A stretch of 64,000 nucleotides of DNA from Neocallimastix lanati (nom. inval.) (GCA_016946835.1 JACVTC010000238.1:49477-113476); one strand, 5' to 3'; numbered from the stretch's first letter, positions 19,776 to 32,107 are shown. Numbers and translations: made by a program. Notes: generated by a model from the letters alone, not told the origin.

Positions 19776-22685
19776 AAAGTGGAAATAACAATTTTCATAA
19801 TGATATGAGAAGAAACGCTAATAATTATAAACTCAACAATATCAATTGTAGCTATTATTTTTATAATAATTACAATAATTACAATAGTATTAATAATCCT
19901 ATCATAAATAAATAAAACGCACAAAGTAATAGAAATAATACTAGAAATTTTAATAATAATCAAAATAATAATATTAATAATATTGATGATATCACATAAA
20001 TAATTGAGAATTTACATATTAATGTCTGTTATTGGTGTAACGAACCTGGTCATTTTGTGAGATATTTCCTACATCGAATGTACCAACAAAATAATCATTA
20101 TCATACAAAAAACTAGATTATAGAAGAAGGCTAACTTCTAGTAATCTAAATGCCGACTATAATTATCATATTAAACATTACATTTCTAATATCTGTGTAA
20201 ATAATACTGATATTAACGATAATCATTATATTAATAAATATAATAATAACAATTCTAAAGATTATAAAGATAATCATAATAATATTCAAATTGACTTCAA
20301 TGGAAATAATTATAATAATTGCAATAATCATTGTTTTAATAATAATAATAATAATTGTAATACAAATTATAATAAGTATTAAAATAATAACTTTTATAAT
20401 AATAAAATAGAAGATGAAAATAGAAATGAAAATCTTATAACAACTGCATATAATAATCATTATAACAACATTGACGATATTATTGCTGCAAGAAAAAGCC
20501 TAGTGAATAAAAATAAAATTAACCATATTGAAAATAAAGATATAAACAAGGACTATAATCAGAAGGCAAAGGTAGAGTAAAATGAAAATGGTAAAAAATC
20601 GTCTGTTAATGATGAAAAAATATTCACACAAAAAAATAAAAATATGAAAACTAAGACTGTTAAGAAGAAAATTAATGATAGTAACAATAATAGTACTAAA
20701 ATAGAAAGCAATAGTACTGAAAATAAAGGTAATAGACAGAAACCAGTGTTACTAATGCTAAAGAACAAAGAACAATATTTTATCTGTGAAGATCTCTTAA
20801 ACATTCCAATCAATATTACTATTGGACAATTATTAGGAATTTCGAAAATTTCAAAGGATGAATTAATTAAAGGTACTAAAAATGTAAAGAAAGATGATGT
20901 TGATATTGTGAGTATTACCAACTCAGATAAATTTGATATAAGTAATATTGCAAGTAACACGTCAAATAATGTCCCTTGTAATGAGTCAATTACTGTCGCG
21001 AATTACACATCAAATAATTTGTCGAATAGCGATTAGATACTTCCAAAAATATAGTTCATGAATATGATATTGGTATTGTACATGGTTATATTAATAGTTT
21101 CACCGCTGCTATTTTTATTGATGCTTGTAGTAAGCTAATCTAATTTCATGTAAATATTTGGAAAAATTTATTAAAAATTAACAAATTGTTGGTCAATCTA
21201 GAAGTAAAATTAGGCAAGCCACTATTGCTAATGTTAGTCGCGTTTATGATATTGTTCGTTTGTCTGTAAAACTTGGTCCTGTGGAATTTATTTCTTAATT
21301 CAAGATTATCGATAATGATGACTCATTTTATTAACTTCAAAACACAATCTGATAATAGAATTTTTATTGATACAATAGATAAAGTACTTGCTTATAAATA
21401 TATTGATGGTAGTTTAATTCCTTTTGTCGATTTAGAAGATATTAAAACCTTTCTTGTACAGTCGTTATTATGCTTTTCTGATGAGTCTTAAGATATCGTA
21501 AAATCTACTTTATTTGTTAATAGTAAAATGGATGATTTCAAGGATAATACTAATGAGAAAGAAAAAGCAATTAATTCCATTGTAAATAAAATAAAATATA
21601 AAAATATATCAGATTATAATTAATTCATCAGATTAATAAAATCATATAGAGATATTATAGCTATATCTTCCGATGAATTGGAACCATCCAAGTTACTTCC
21701 ACATCATATTGTGCTTGAAGATAAACTAGCCCAATTAAACAAGCACCTTATATGATTTCTCAGGTACAAATAGAGACTTTGAAAGAAGAACTTAGAAAAT
21801 CTACTGAAAAGAAAAGTTAATTGAACCTTCTCATTTTCCTTGGGCTTCATCTGTGGTACTGGTGTTAAAGAAAAATATAAAATGGAGTCTATGCATTGAT
21901 CTATGGAAGCTTAACAAGGTCACTATTAAAGATTCTTATGCTCATCCAAAAATTCGTGAGATATTTGATGCTTTAAAAGATACTAGAATATTTTCTTCTA
22001 TTGACTTGTTTAGAGGTTATCATCAAATTCCTATATGGGCTGATGATATGCAGAAAATATCTTTTACTACATAGTTTGGTAATTATTATTTTAAAGTCAT
22101 GACTTTTGGTCTATCGAATGCCCCAGCTACTTTCCAACGTGTGATGAATTATATTTTTTTTGATTTGATTAATGACTGTGTCCAGATCTATTTGGATGAC
22201 ATTATTATTTATTCTGATAATATTAAAAATCATATAATTCATATGTCTAAAGTTTTTAATATTTTAAGATAATATAATTTAAAATTAAACATTGAAAAAT
22301 GTAGTTTTTGTCAACCTGAAATTGAAGATTTAGGTCATAGAATTACTGTTCAAGGTCTGCTTCCTTTGGAAAAGAAAACTATAGCTATCATTAATATGAA
22401 TCCTCCTACAAATGTTTCTGATTTTCGTTCTTTTTTAGGTATGACTGGTTACTATAGAAATTTTATCAAAAATTATTCTTCTAAAGCTGCTCCTCTTTGT
22501 TTATTATTGAAAAAGAATGCTACTTTGAATGGTCGCATATTCAGGATAATAGTTTCCAATTATTAAAAAATTGTTTAATTAGTGCTCCTATTCTTTGTTA
22601 TCCTAAATACAATATTCCTTTTATTATTCGTTCTGATGTTTGTGGTTATGGTATTAGATTACTTTTTAATATTAAAATTAAATGA
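19776..22685 (+). mobile_element. Ty3/gypsy relic 'Gypsy-D' (gag to RT), plus strand
   Basis: Collinear decayed domains: Asn-rich gag segment (19.78-20.0 kb), zinc knuckle CYWCNEPGHFVRYF (about 20.03 kb, last Cys lost), another Asn-rich stretch, a frame at 20644-21036 with a DLLNIPINITIGQLLGISKI motif typical before protease, a protease-like IFIDACSKL (about 21.12 kb), and RT at 21.84-22.68 kb. No LTRs or integrase in place. It ends abruptly against the lyase-like fragment at about 22.68 kb. Confidence 0.8.
21838..22685 (+). pseudogene. Gypsy-D reverse transcriptase
   Basis: Motifs in order: PWASSVVLVLKK, CIDLWKLNKVTIKDSYAHPK, FSSIDLFRGYHQIPI, VMTFGLSNAPATFQRVMN, QIYLDDIIIYSD (catalytic YLDD intact), KCSFCQPEIEDLGHRIT, FRSFLGMTGYYRNFIKNYS, and the start of RNase H (FIIRSDVCGYGI). 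In-frame TAGs and a shift near 22.53 kb interrupt it. LTR-retroelement RTs copy element RNA into cDNA. Confidence 0.85.
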
Positions 22686-23088
22686 ATTTCACTGAATTGA
22701 GTATCAGGATAATTAATTTTATGATAAAGTTTTAAAGAAAAATAGACACCATAATATTATTAAGAATGGTATATCTAACTTCTAAATCCATAATTAGCAC
22801 GTTATCTGTGAAAGAAATTTCAAAATTATCATTTGTAATCTTAATTATAAAACTTCTTTTTGTATGGAAACCAGCTTTTGAACCACTAGCATTAATATAA
22901 GAATTATTTAAAAATTCTTAAATGTCACTAGCAATCTTTAATGAAATAATATAACCATTCTTTCTTAGAAATAACAAGAGTAAAATAATTATTCTTTAAA
23001 ATGTATGAATTATTATTTTGTGTCAAACTGAGAGCAGAAACAATAGAAGCCAAGAATATTACTAATAAACTAATAAATAAAATTTTCA
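22680..23088 (-). pseudogene. Secreted polysaccharide-lyase-like fragment (PL4-type?), decayed
   Basis: An ATG at 23088 (minus) opens a signal peptide (MKILFISLLVIFLASIVSAL), then SLTQNNNSYILKNNYFTLVI, a one-base shift, NGYIISLKI, a stop, FLNNSYINASGSKAGFHTK, FEISFTDNVLIMDLEVRYTI, another shift and GVYFSLKLYHKINYPDTQFS. The pattern (signal, L-T-x-N-S-Y-x-L-x-N, NG-I-SLK, Y-PDTQFSEI) resembles the N-terminal domain of rhamnogalacturonan lyases, pectin-degrading secreted enzymes common in plant-degrading fungi. The C-terminal part is absent: homology ends where Gypsy-D begins. The family assignment is tentative. Confidence 0.45.
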
Positions 23089-23094
23089 TTTTTT

Positions 23095-23700
23095 ATTAAT
23101 GAGGAATGTCGTACAACAATAGAATTATATTTATAACTAATCATTTGAAAATAAATAACGTCAAACAAGTGAAATCTTTCTTCATATAAATTGAATAAAT
23201 TGTTAAAATGAATATATTAAAAATGTTACATATTAGTAAGGAAAGAATAAAAAGTTGTAAATTTTACTATTAAAAATAAAATAATGATTTATAATATAAC
23301 ATAATAGAATATAGTATAAAAAAGAACATTAAAATCAAACTTATTCTATTTTTGTGTTTTAAATGTTTCTTTTCTATTAATAATGGATAATGGATAAATA
23401 AATATTAATTACTTATAAATCCTTTTGGTGCTGTGCTATAATTAAAAATATTACTAATAAAATAAATATTGTGATAAATTGAATTTAACCTAAATTTTTA
23501 TCTCAAAAATAAATCTTTTAAAATTAACCGTTCTTATAGGTATTTGTAAAGATCATTTTAATTTTCAAAGAGAACTTTTTAGAATTGGTTATTCCAATAT
23601 TTTTTTGTCAATATGAATTTCTTCGAATCATGTTATTTCAAAACTTTTATCTATAAATAATTCCGTAATTTCAAATTTTCTTACAGTTTTTACCAGCAGT
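23095..23700. other. AT-rich intergenic DNA
   Basis: Upstream of the lyase-like fragment. No gene recognised. Part of it may be decayed LTR sequence of Copia-B. Confidence 0.4.
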
Positions 23701-23749
23701 CTTATTTAATAACAATTTTTAAAATGTAATTGACTGTTTGAATTATTTT

Positions 23750-23996
23750 GATCTTAAAATTGTTATTATTGTGATGATTTTTGATGCATTTGAATATTGT
23801 ACATTTGATTTGTTTTTATTAAATAAAATAAATGAGAACAACACATTAAAATATTTTTATTGTTAAGAATTTAAGATAACTTTTTTATCTTGTTATACAA
23901 TTTTTACTTTATATATATATGTGCTTATTTAAATATTATTGGTAGAATAACTTATTTTAATTTACATTAATTTTATATTATTTGACACTCCCTCTC
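23750..23996 (-). repeat. Probable 3' LTR of Copia-B (inner boundary only)
   Basis: On the minus strand the purine tract GAGAGGGAG directly precedes TGTCAAATAATAT, so an LTR starts at 23996. The outer end is not defined because no second LTR was found; the left coordinate is a guess. Confidence 0.4.
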
Positions 23997-24073
23997 ATAT
24001 CTAACTTTCAATTTTATTTAGATATTAAAGTTTGATTTGATTAATAGTAATTATTATTATTCCTTATTTTTTA

Positions 24074-25445
24074 TCAAATTTTAAAAAGTAAATTATTTCT
24101 GAATCTATCCATTGATGTACTATTTAGGAATTTTGTGAATCCATCTGCTAGATTGTTCTCGGACTTATTATATTTTAATTTTATTGTACCTTTACTTATT
24201 AAATCTCTTACGTGGTGATATTTAATATCAATATGTTTAGATTTTGTGTTAATTGATTTATTCTGGTAATTATAGATAGCAGTCTTATTATTAGTATTTA
24301 TAGACACGGTTTTTATTTTGATATATAATTCTTTAAAAATGTTCATATACCACAAACTGTGTTTTGCACAATCACTAACACTTATATATTCCGATTCCGC
24401 CGTAGAAGTAGGAACGACATGTTGCAATTTTGAATACAAACTTGCTGGTGAGTAACCGATCATCATTACAAAACCTGAAGTTGATTTCCTTGTCTCTTCG
24501 TCCCTGGCATAATCAGCATCAGCAAAAACTCTTAAAGTTTTTTCATTTAAAAATTATATACCATAATTCAAAGTACCCTTTAGATATCTAATAATTTTCT
24601 TCACATTGTGCCAGTCTTCTATTGTTGGGTTTTTACTTTTTCTTGCGGCTCTGACTACTGAGAATATTATATCTGGTCTTGTACATACAGCCAAATATAG
24701 TAAGTTTCCTATGGCACTTCTATAACTTGTCTCATTGAAAGCTTTGCATCTATTTTTAATTTTATTTAAAGGTTTTAAATTTCTTTCTGGTTTAGTATTT
24801 GATAAATTGTATCTTTCAATTAATTACTTTATATATCCTTTTTGGTGTAGGAAATATATGTTCTTTTGTTTTTCGAATTTTAAGATGATTATGAGATCAA
24901 CTTCGCCTATATCTTTAATTTTATAAATATTTTTTATCTGATCTTTCACATCTAATATTTCATTTTTCTTACCTATTATTAGAATGTCATCTACATACAC
25001 TGTTTATATACAAATAATTTCTTTGTTTTTATTTTCTTTTGTATACACATAGGGTTCGCTAATGAGCCTTTTAAAATTTATTTTTATTAATGTTTCGTTT
25101 AATTTTTTGTTCCTCTGGCGGCCTGCTTGTTTAAGACCTTAAAGTACTTTCTTTAATTTCCAAAAACCTTTGTTTTCCAATGAGTATCCTTCCGGTGGTA
25201 TAATTCTAAAAGATTCTTGTTTTAATGTTGGTGAGAAAGAGTTTGAATAATCAATACCAAAACGTTGTGAAAACCCTCTCGCAACTTACCTGGCTTTTCG
25301 TTTTGTTATATTTCCATTTTCATTACGTTTATATTTGAATAACCATTTGCATGATATAAGGTTGGCCTTTTTGGGAATATTGTTTACTGTTTGAAAAACA
25401 TTTAAATTCTTCATATTGTTTATTTCTTCTTTTTTTGCATTCATC
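24074..25445 (-). pseudogene. pol: Copia-B RT and RNase H, with loss of part of the palm
   Basis: RT begins NMKNLNVFQTVNNIPKKANL and SCKWLFKYKRNENGNITKRK, and runs to PTLKQESFRI, which joins PPEGYSLENKGFWKLKKVL. The about 45 residues that include the first catalytic Asp (ITAAYLN in Copia-A) are deleted. YVDDILIIGKK is intact at about 24.99 kb. RNase H (FADADYARDEETRKSTSGF, VVPTSTAESEYISVSD, KSENNLADGFTKFLN) ends at 24074. In-frame stops occur at several Trp or Gln positions. Confidence 0.8.
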
Positions 25446-25788
25446 CATTCATCTTTATCTGGTAGGTTGAATATATATTTTTATAATTTTGTGTTTCACT
25501 AAAATTTTTATTTATTATCTTTTCTAATTTTGTTTTTTGATTGTGGTATTAACTGTATTATCTTCATTTTTTCTTTTATTTCTTCCATTATTATCATTGA
25601 TTGCGAGTAAATTAGTTGATGGGGTGGATTCAAAGTTTGTTATGTTTAATGAAACATAACAAACTTAATATTAATCTGAAGTAATTTATTTTTAAGGTGA
25701 TTAATATTAAAATGTCCAAGGTGGCGATGCCAAAGGTTGATTTTGTCTTTTCTGGAGAGATTAGATAAACTGTATACTGAAGGAAAGT

Positions 25789-26232
25789 TTATAATATTTT
25801 TCTAATAAAAGGAACATAATATACATTTCTCAAAATAATTTTATTTCCATTAATAAATCCAATAATGTCGCCGGAAATGGTAGAATTAACAATAATTCCA
25901 TTTGGAAGTATGATATTTTCCTTACAGTTACAGAGATTTGTAAGGTTTATTAATGAATTTGTCAAATTTAAGGAGGAACCTGAATCTAAAATCCAAGCTG
26001 TAAAGTCGTTATGAGAAGAATTTGTTATTTCATTAGTTACCTGAGAATTGGAATTATTTTTTATGACGCATCCTAAAAACGAGTAGTTTTCAGTATTGTA
26101 ATCCTTTGATAAGGAGTTATTATTGTTGGTATCATTGATATTGTTTTCTAATGAATTTAATTGTTCATAGCTTTTGTGTTTGTATCCTTGTTTAATTATT
26201 GAATGTTTGTGATATTTGTTACTATTTTTCAA
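25789..26232 (-). pseudogene. pol: Copia-B protease
   Basis: Contains TAWILDSGSSLNLTNSLIN, the aspartic protease active-site motif (DSGS), then GIIVNSTISGDIIGFINGNK and ILRNVYYVPFI, collinear with Copia-A protease. The frame ends where integrase should begin. Confidence 0.8.
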
Positions 26233-26310
26233 TTGACTTTTAAATTTCTTATTTTTTATTAAATTGAATCTGACGGGTTTGTTGAATTTCCTATATTCCT
26301 TGGCATAATG

Positions 26311-27166
26311 TCAGAATTTGTTACATAGATAACATTTTCCATTTCTATATGTTCTTTTTCTTTTGGATGAAAAGTGCTTTTTATTTATACTTGAATCTGT
26401 GGTAGTCAAAAATATTTGTTTTGTGGATTCCTCAGATTTTAATGATTTTTTTAAATTGGAAAAGACAATATCGGGGATAACATTCTTCACATATTCGCAA
26501 AGTTTGTTACAATCGTGTTTGTATTGGAATACGTTGATGAATCTTAAGTTTTCAGGGAGTGTTCTATTGAGTATTCCCGTTTTGGTACTAGGTTCCATGT
26601 CATGGATCGATGTTTTCGAGTTCATTGATCAAGTTCTACAGAGTAGCTATGAATATATTTATATCTTGTTCTTCATTATATTTGAGAGAATTTAATTTCT
26701 TTTTGATTTCCATACATCTTCTCTCGTGACTAACGGTAAAGGATTTTTCTAGTGTCTTCTATGTTTCAAAGGCTTTTTTTCCTTGACTTGCGATAATTTT
26801 TCTTGTTTCTTTAAATAGACTATTTATGATGATCCACTTTACCATAACGTCACTTTTAATATCCAGGAGGCTTGTTTTTTTGTCATATACCAGGCTTGTG
26901 TCAAATTGGTCAGTTAAGTAATCATCATGATTATCTTTGATATCTTTTATCCTAATTCTTTTTACCTTTCTTGTTAAGGCATAACTTACGAGATTATTGA
27001 TCATTAAAAGATAAAAAATATTAGTTTTCCAATCTGAATAGTTTTCTGTAGTTAATTCAACTATTCTGTTATAATTTTCAGAATAAGTAAAATTGATTCC
27101 TTTTGGAATTGGTTGTTCGTTTTCACTAATAAGGATCGATTGGTTTGATGTTTGACGTCTTCTCAT
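26311..27166 (-). pseudogene. gag: Copia-B gag
   Basis: A likely start is ATG in KMRRRQTSNQS at about 27166. TTENYSDWKTNIFYLLMINN and MVKWIIINSLFKETRKI are typical of copia gag (UBN2-type). A stop after KKAFET and a frame change lead to FINVFQYKHDCNKLCEYVKN and IPDIVFSNLKKSL. The zinc knuckle starts CYLCNKF, but its following Trp codon is TGA and the last Cys is Tyr. RNA packaging by this copy is therefore unlikely. Confidence 0.75.
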
Positions 27167-27309
27167 TTTGTTTTGACTTCTTAAATATTGTGATTTTTTT
27201 TTGAAAAGAAAAATAATTTTATTACAAATATAATGAATATTATTAAGACGTATTTGAAGAGCTGAAAAAAAATTATTATTGAAAAATTCAAGGTTATACA
27301 AATGATGTT

Positions 27310-27602
27310 ATTTTCAGTATTGTGTTTAATTAAAAATACAGAATTAAATGTACAGAATTAAAAATACAGAATTAAAAATACAGAATTAAAAATGAAGAAA
27401 TAATTTTCTTTTAATTTATGGTTAATGAGCTATACCAAATTAAAAAAAAGAAATATATAAATTAAATATTAAATGTATAACTAAATAAAATTTATAATTT
27501 AAATTAATGCATAAATAATTAATGTTTAAATATTGATCATTACTAAAATAATAAGAAATTATAATTATTTTTTAATAAATAATTATTATTTATTACATTA
27601 TG
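27310..27602. other. AT-rich DNA with short tandem TACAGAATTAAAAA units
   Basis: At 27335-27395 the unit TACAGAATTAAAAA occurs about four times with small changes. This is where a Copia-B 5' LTR would be expected, but I cannot align it with the 3' LTR start. Confidence 0.5.
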
Positions 27603-28324
27603 TGTAATAATTCTATCAAATAAATTAATAAATATAAATAATTGAATTATTAACTACAATTTAATAATTAAATAATATTATTAAATTGAGAATTTAAATA
27701 TACTTATCTAAAAGAGTTTATTACAACAAAATAGTAAGGCAGTACACGCAAAATTCATTCAATTAAAACTGTTTTGTTATAAATTTATAATACGTTTTAT
27801 TAATAATTAAAAATACTTTATTTTAAAATTTTTTAAAAGATAAAATATAATTTAGTAAAGAAAAAGTTATAAAGTGTTTTATTTTATATTTTTGAATTAT
27901 TATTACTACAGTTTGTTATAATAATAACTCTTGATTTCTCAAAGAGAACTCAAGAGTTTCTATTTATACTTTTAAATTTTAATAAATTTGTTTCTAATCT
28001 TAACAAAGCAATTGTTTAGGAAAAGATTAGAAGAAAAACCTAAACAAGAATTCGACCGATAATCTATACATATCGGTCATCGAATGTTTTAAGTAAAACC
28101 GATTGGTAAAATCGGGAAAAACCTTAAAATACTGATAGTCTAATATTAAATACACTAGAAATAGATAAAATAAACGAAAATATAATAAAAATGATTAAAA
28201 ATGAATTATTTAAATATTATTGGTTACTAATTAAATAAAATAAAGAATTCATAACAATAAAATCAATCTTTTAAAAAAATTATTAAAACATAATTAATTT
28301 TAAATTAATATTACTAGAATGACA
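27603..28324 (-). repeat. Solo LTR, 722-bp family, member 1
   Basis: Nearly the reverse complement of 44434-45155 over 722 bp, with TG...CA ends on either strand. On the minus strand it has a TATAAATA box (27968-27961), followed by a strong hairpin (27956-27928). No internal element sequence flanks it, and the flanking 5-mers do not match as a target duplication. Confidence 0.75.
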
Positions 28325-28379
28325 ATATTATATTATTAAAAACAAACTTATATTAAAATATTAAAAATAATTTTTTTTT

Positions 28380-29440
28380 CAATATATTATCAGTTGTAGG
28401 TTTACACAAAGCTAAATCTATTATTACTATATATTCTATTTCAAAATATTTAAATATTCCTCTATTATTAGCTAATTGTACTTTGTCTCAAGTTTAAATA
28501 TCTTGATAAATGGAAAGATTTAAATTGTATTATTTCCTATTTAGTTAATAATAATCCAAAATCTAGAAAATATACATGGACGAAAGAAAGTAGAACTCTT
28601 AAACGTAAACTAGAGAAAAGAAGTAGTAACTATAAAAAAATCAAAGATTTTTATTGGAAAAGAAATATGAAAAATTAATTCTATTAAAGCTGAATTTTAT
28701 GACAAAAACAGATTCAAAGAAATATCGGATATTATAAAACTTTATTATGAATATCTTGAATTTCATATGGTTTCTATTGGCTACTGAGAGCACGAAGCGG
28801 ATATATATTAGATGCTCGAATTGCTAAAGCTGCAAAAATAATAGATCAAATGTGTGTTAATTTTTATCCCTGATTTAAAAGTAATAAACAATGGATAAGG
28901 CATTAGTTAATTGATTGTTCTTTTTTCAATCATATTCATTGTAAAATCAATGATAAATTTTTATTTTTATATAACGCTTTTAACCGTGGCGACCTAACAA
29001 ATGATATCGTTAATAGTAATAATAGAAATAGAAATAATAGCTATAATAATAATATTTATAATAATATTAGTAATATCATTATTAGTAATGTTAGTAATAG
29101 TATTGAAAATAATGTGTATGTTAATTCTAGTTTGTGTGAAAAAGTGTTTAATTTCTTTCTTGGCGAAAGAAGTATTAATAACAGTACAAGGGAATGGAAG
29201 GATCTATTTAAGTGCTAGATGAATTCAGGTGCATATTCTAATACTCCAATCTTGGTGGTTACTGCGGCTCTTTTTCAATTGATTATACCTATTGCTATTG
29301 GCCAGCAGTAGTCTTTGTTCAAAAGGTTCAAATCAAATCGTACTATTATAACCAAGAGCGTCAATGCTGAAGAAATAATAAGACAGGCCAGTAAGGCTAG
29401 CGCAACCAATTAAGATCATAATTTCGTATTTTAAAATTAT
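28380..29440 (+). pseudogene. Unidentified decayed coding sequence
   Basis: Plus-strand fragments have protein-like composition unlike the surrounding DNA: SVVGLHKAKSIITIYSISKY, KESRTLKRKLEKRSSNYKK, RARSGYILDARIAKAAKIID, KVFNFFLGERSINNSTREW, SNTPILVVTAALFQLIIPIA and INAEEIIRQASKAS-like text. Stops and shifts break it into at least six pieces. I do not recognise the family. A mobile-element or endogenous-virus capsid-like gene, or a decayed host gene, are all possible. Confidence 0.4.
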
Positions 29441-29459
29441 GATTAACATTGTAAAGTCA

Positions 29460-29664
29460 AAAATAATTATTATACTACAGTATAATAATGCTCTTGTGAA
29501 GTCTTACAGATATTAATTAAATGAAACTAGAATACATTATACTATTATTTTATTTTATTTTATTTTATTTTTTTTTTATTTTTTATTCATTTATCTTTTT
29601 TTTCTTTTTATTAAATGTATTTTATCAAATATTTAATTAATAAAAATTAAAAAAGTTTGCTGCA

Positions 29665-29700
<36 letters not shown>

Positions 29701-30510
29701 TTTTATCAATTTATTAATTGAAAATTTAAACGAAAGAAAAAAGCATTTGTTAAATTCTAGTTATTTCTAATAATAAATTATTACGTTGGAAGTAACTTCC
29801 TTTATTAAATAAGCTTATAAATTATCTTGTAAATAGTAAACTTGTAAATAAATAATCTTCTTTTATTTCTTTTTTTTTTTTATTTTTATTTCATTTTTAT
29901 TTCTTTTATTATTTACATTATATAATAGTTTAATTATTTTGAAAAATATAAATTAAAGTAAATATTTTCTTTATTTAGATTAGCATTTATATTTAATTTT
30001 GATTTATTAATCTTATTTAAAAATTTTATTATTATTTTAATGTTAAATTAAATTATTATCATATAAATATGATTTTTTGATAAAAAAAATTTGTTATGAT
30101 AAAATATTTTTAAAATTTTGTGTTATTTAAACATTTTTATTTTTATTTTGATATACTCTATTATTATTTCTAATTTTATATTAGATTAAGGTAATAGATT
30201 CTTTGTATCAATTCAGTATATATTTTTCATATTCTTTTTTTTTATTTTATTATATTTTATTTTATTATATTTTATTTTATTTCTGTTTTAGTTAAAATAT
30301 TAATTCAAATAAATTATCTTTTTAATTAATTCACTAATTATAGGAATATTAAAATATTTAGAAGTTAATATTTACTACAAAAAAAATATATTTTAAAAGG
30401 ACTTTATTTGAAATCAAATTATTTCAATAATTAGATCTTAAGTAAATTAATTTTAAACTATTAACCCTATTTTAAAAAAAAAAAAAAAACTGAAATAAAA
30501 TAAAAAAAAA
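29460..30510. other. AT-rich intergenic DNA with (TA)n microsatellite
   Basis: Contains a (TA)n run near 29679-29702 and TTTTATTTTA-type repeats. About 30290-30480 is the left flank shared with the duplication at 39.25 kb. Confidence 0.6.
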
Positions 30511-30513
30511 CAC

Positions 30514-30585
30514 AGGGGTGTTCCGGATTTGAACCGAAGACCTATTGATCTGCAGTCAATTGCTCTACCGCTGAGCTAACACCCC
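30514..30585 (-). tRNA. tRNA-Cys (GCA)
   Basis: Minus-strand cloverleaf: acceptor GGGGTGT pairing with ACACCCC, D-arm TAGCTCAGCGGTAGAGCA, anticodon loop CTGCAGA (anticodon GCA), T-arm CGGTTCAAATCCG, discriminator U. No intron. It lies 15 bp from the tRNA-Ser gene in the same orientation. Confidence 0.95.
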
Positions 30586-30600
30586 TATCAAATATTGAAG

Positions 30601-30682
30601 CGTCAGCTGCAGGGTTTGAACCTGCGCGGGCAGAGCCCACCACCTTTCAAGTCTGACTCCTTGACCACTCAGACAAACTGAC
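30601..30682 (-). tRNA. tRNA-Ser (UGA)
   Basis: Minus-strand 82-nt type II tRNA: acceptor GTCAGTT with AGCTGAC, D-arm TGAGTGGTCAAGGAG, anticodon loop CTTGAAA (anticodon TGA), long variable arm (GGGCTCTGCCC), T-arm CAGGTTCAAACCCTG, discriminator G. Confidence 0.95.
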
Positions 30683-30689
30683 TACTTCT

Positions 30690-32107
30690 AAAAATTTTGA
30701 TAAAGAATAGAATAATAATGATATTTTTAATTAAATTTTTAATAATTTATTATATAAAAATATATTATTATATTCTTTACTATTAATAATTTTCTTATAT
30801 TCTATATTAATAATTTTTATATTAATTATATTTTATTATTTTAAATATTAAATTTATGTAATTAATTAATTTATGTGATTGGTTTTAATAATGTAATTAA
30901 ATAATATAAAATATGTATTATCCATATTATTTTATGAAGGGGGCCTTTCTGAGGAAAGAAATAGTAAAAATAGTAGTAAAAATGAAATAGGAATAAGAAT
31001 TGAAAGGTTTCCCATATTGTTATAATAATAAATATTAATATTAATAAAGTTATTTTTAACAATAAAATAATTATATAATTTATAAATAATAAATATTTTT
31101 AATAATAGTTCTTTAAATAAAATTTATAATGTGTAATGATAAATTCTTTTAGTGTAATTTAATAGTTATTTAATTTATCTATTTATTTAATGTTCACACT
31201 CCTTTTCTAATATGAACCTCAACAATTTGTTAAGGTTTTAGAGAATTAAATAAAAATAAAGTAAGAAACACAAATTTTATTTATTTATTTATTATTTTTT
31301 TATTTATTTATTTTATTAATTTTACTTGATTTTATTTTATGATATTTAAAAATTAGTAGCAAAATTTACAACTATTTATACTTTTTTCAAGGCATAAAAG
31401 TTGTTCTTGCCACTAAATTACATTTTATTTATTTTTTTTTTTTTATAAAAACTATTAAATTTAAATTGATTTTTATAATTAATTATATAAAATTTAATTA
31501 TAACAATATAAATAAAATACATTTATAATATTAATAAAACATTTTTTTTTTTTTTTTTTTAAAATATCTAAAATATTACTAATAAGAATTTATTTAATTG
31601 GCTATAATTTTTATTACAATCTGTTAAAATATTCAAATAAAAATAAAAATATTATTCTAATATAAAGGTTTTTAATAAAATAAAACATTTTTCAATATAA
31701 AATAAAACATTTCGATATAAAATTTTATAATAAAAGTTAAAATATAATATATAAATTTTTAATTATCAATATATAAAAATATTATTAATACAAATTTTCA
31801 TTATTAATATAAAAATAAAAAAAAATAAGATTTATTATTAATATTGCTAATATAATTTTTAAATATATAAAAATATTACTATTAATATAAGATTTAATAT
31901 AAAAATATAAAGTTTAATATAATTTTTGATTTAATTTTTGATCTTTGGATTTAAAAATTTATTAAAATACAAAAATAATAATGTACACATAATGTATTAG
32001 AAATAAATCGTAGATTTAATTAAGAATGCATTATTTAGTACATTCTTATCAAATTAAATATATTTTTTTTAACTCATTTTTTCATACCCTTTTTTTTTTT
32101 TTTTTTT
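30690..32107. other. AT-rich intergenic DNA
   Basis: No gene recognised. Ends in a long T-run (about 32088-32107) that served as the insertion site of Gypsy-1. Confidence 0.6.

Larger units (their letters stand above)
23990..27301 (-). mobile_element. Ty1/copia element 'Copia-B', internally deleted, minus strand
   Basis: Minus-strand domains from right to left: gag (27.17-26.24 kb), protease (26.0 kb), then directly RT (25.44-24.5 kb) and RNase H (24.5-24.07 kb), with a purine tract and LTR start at 24.0 kb. Integrase is missing between protease and RT. RT has a second deletion. Several stops and shifts. Related to Copia-A over gag, RT and RNase H. Confidence 0.82.

Noticed and set aside
19772..20460. 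Minus-strand Ile-rich frames with membrane-like composition
   Set aside because: Complements of the AAT/ATA-rich gag region of Gypsy-D on the plus strand.
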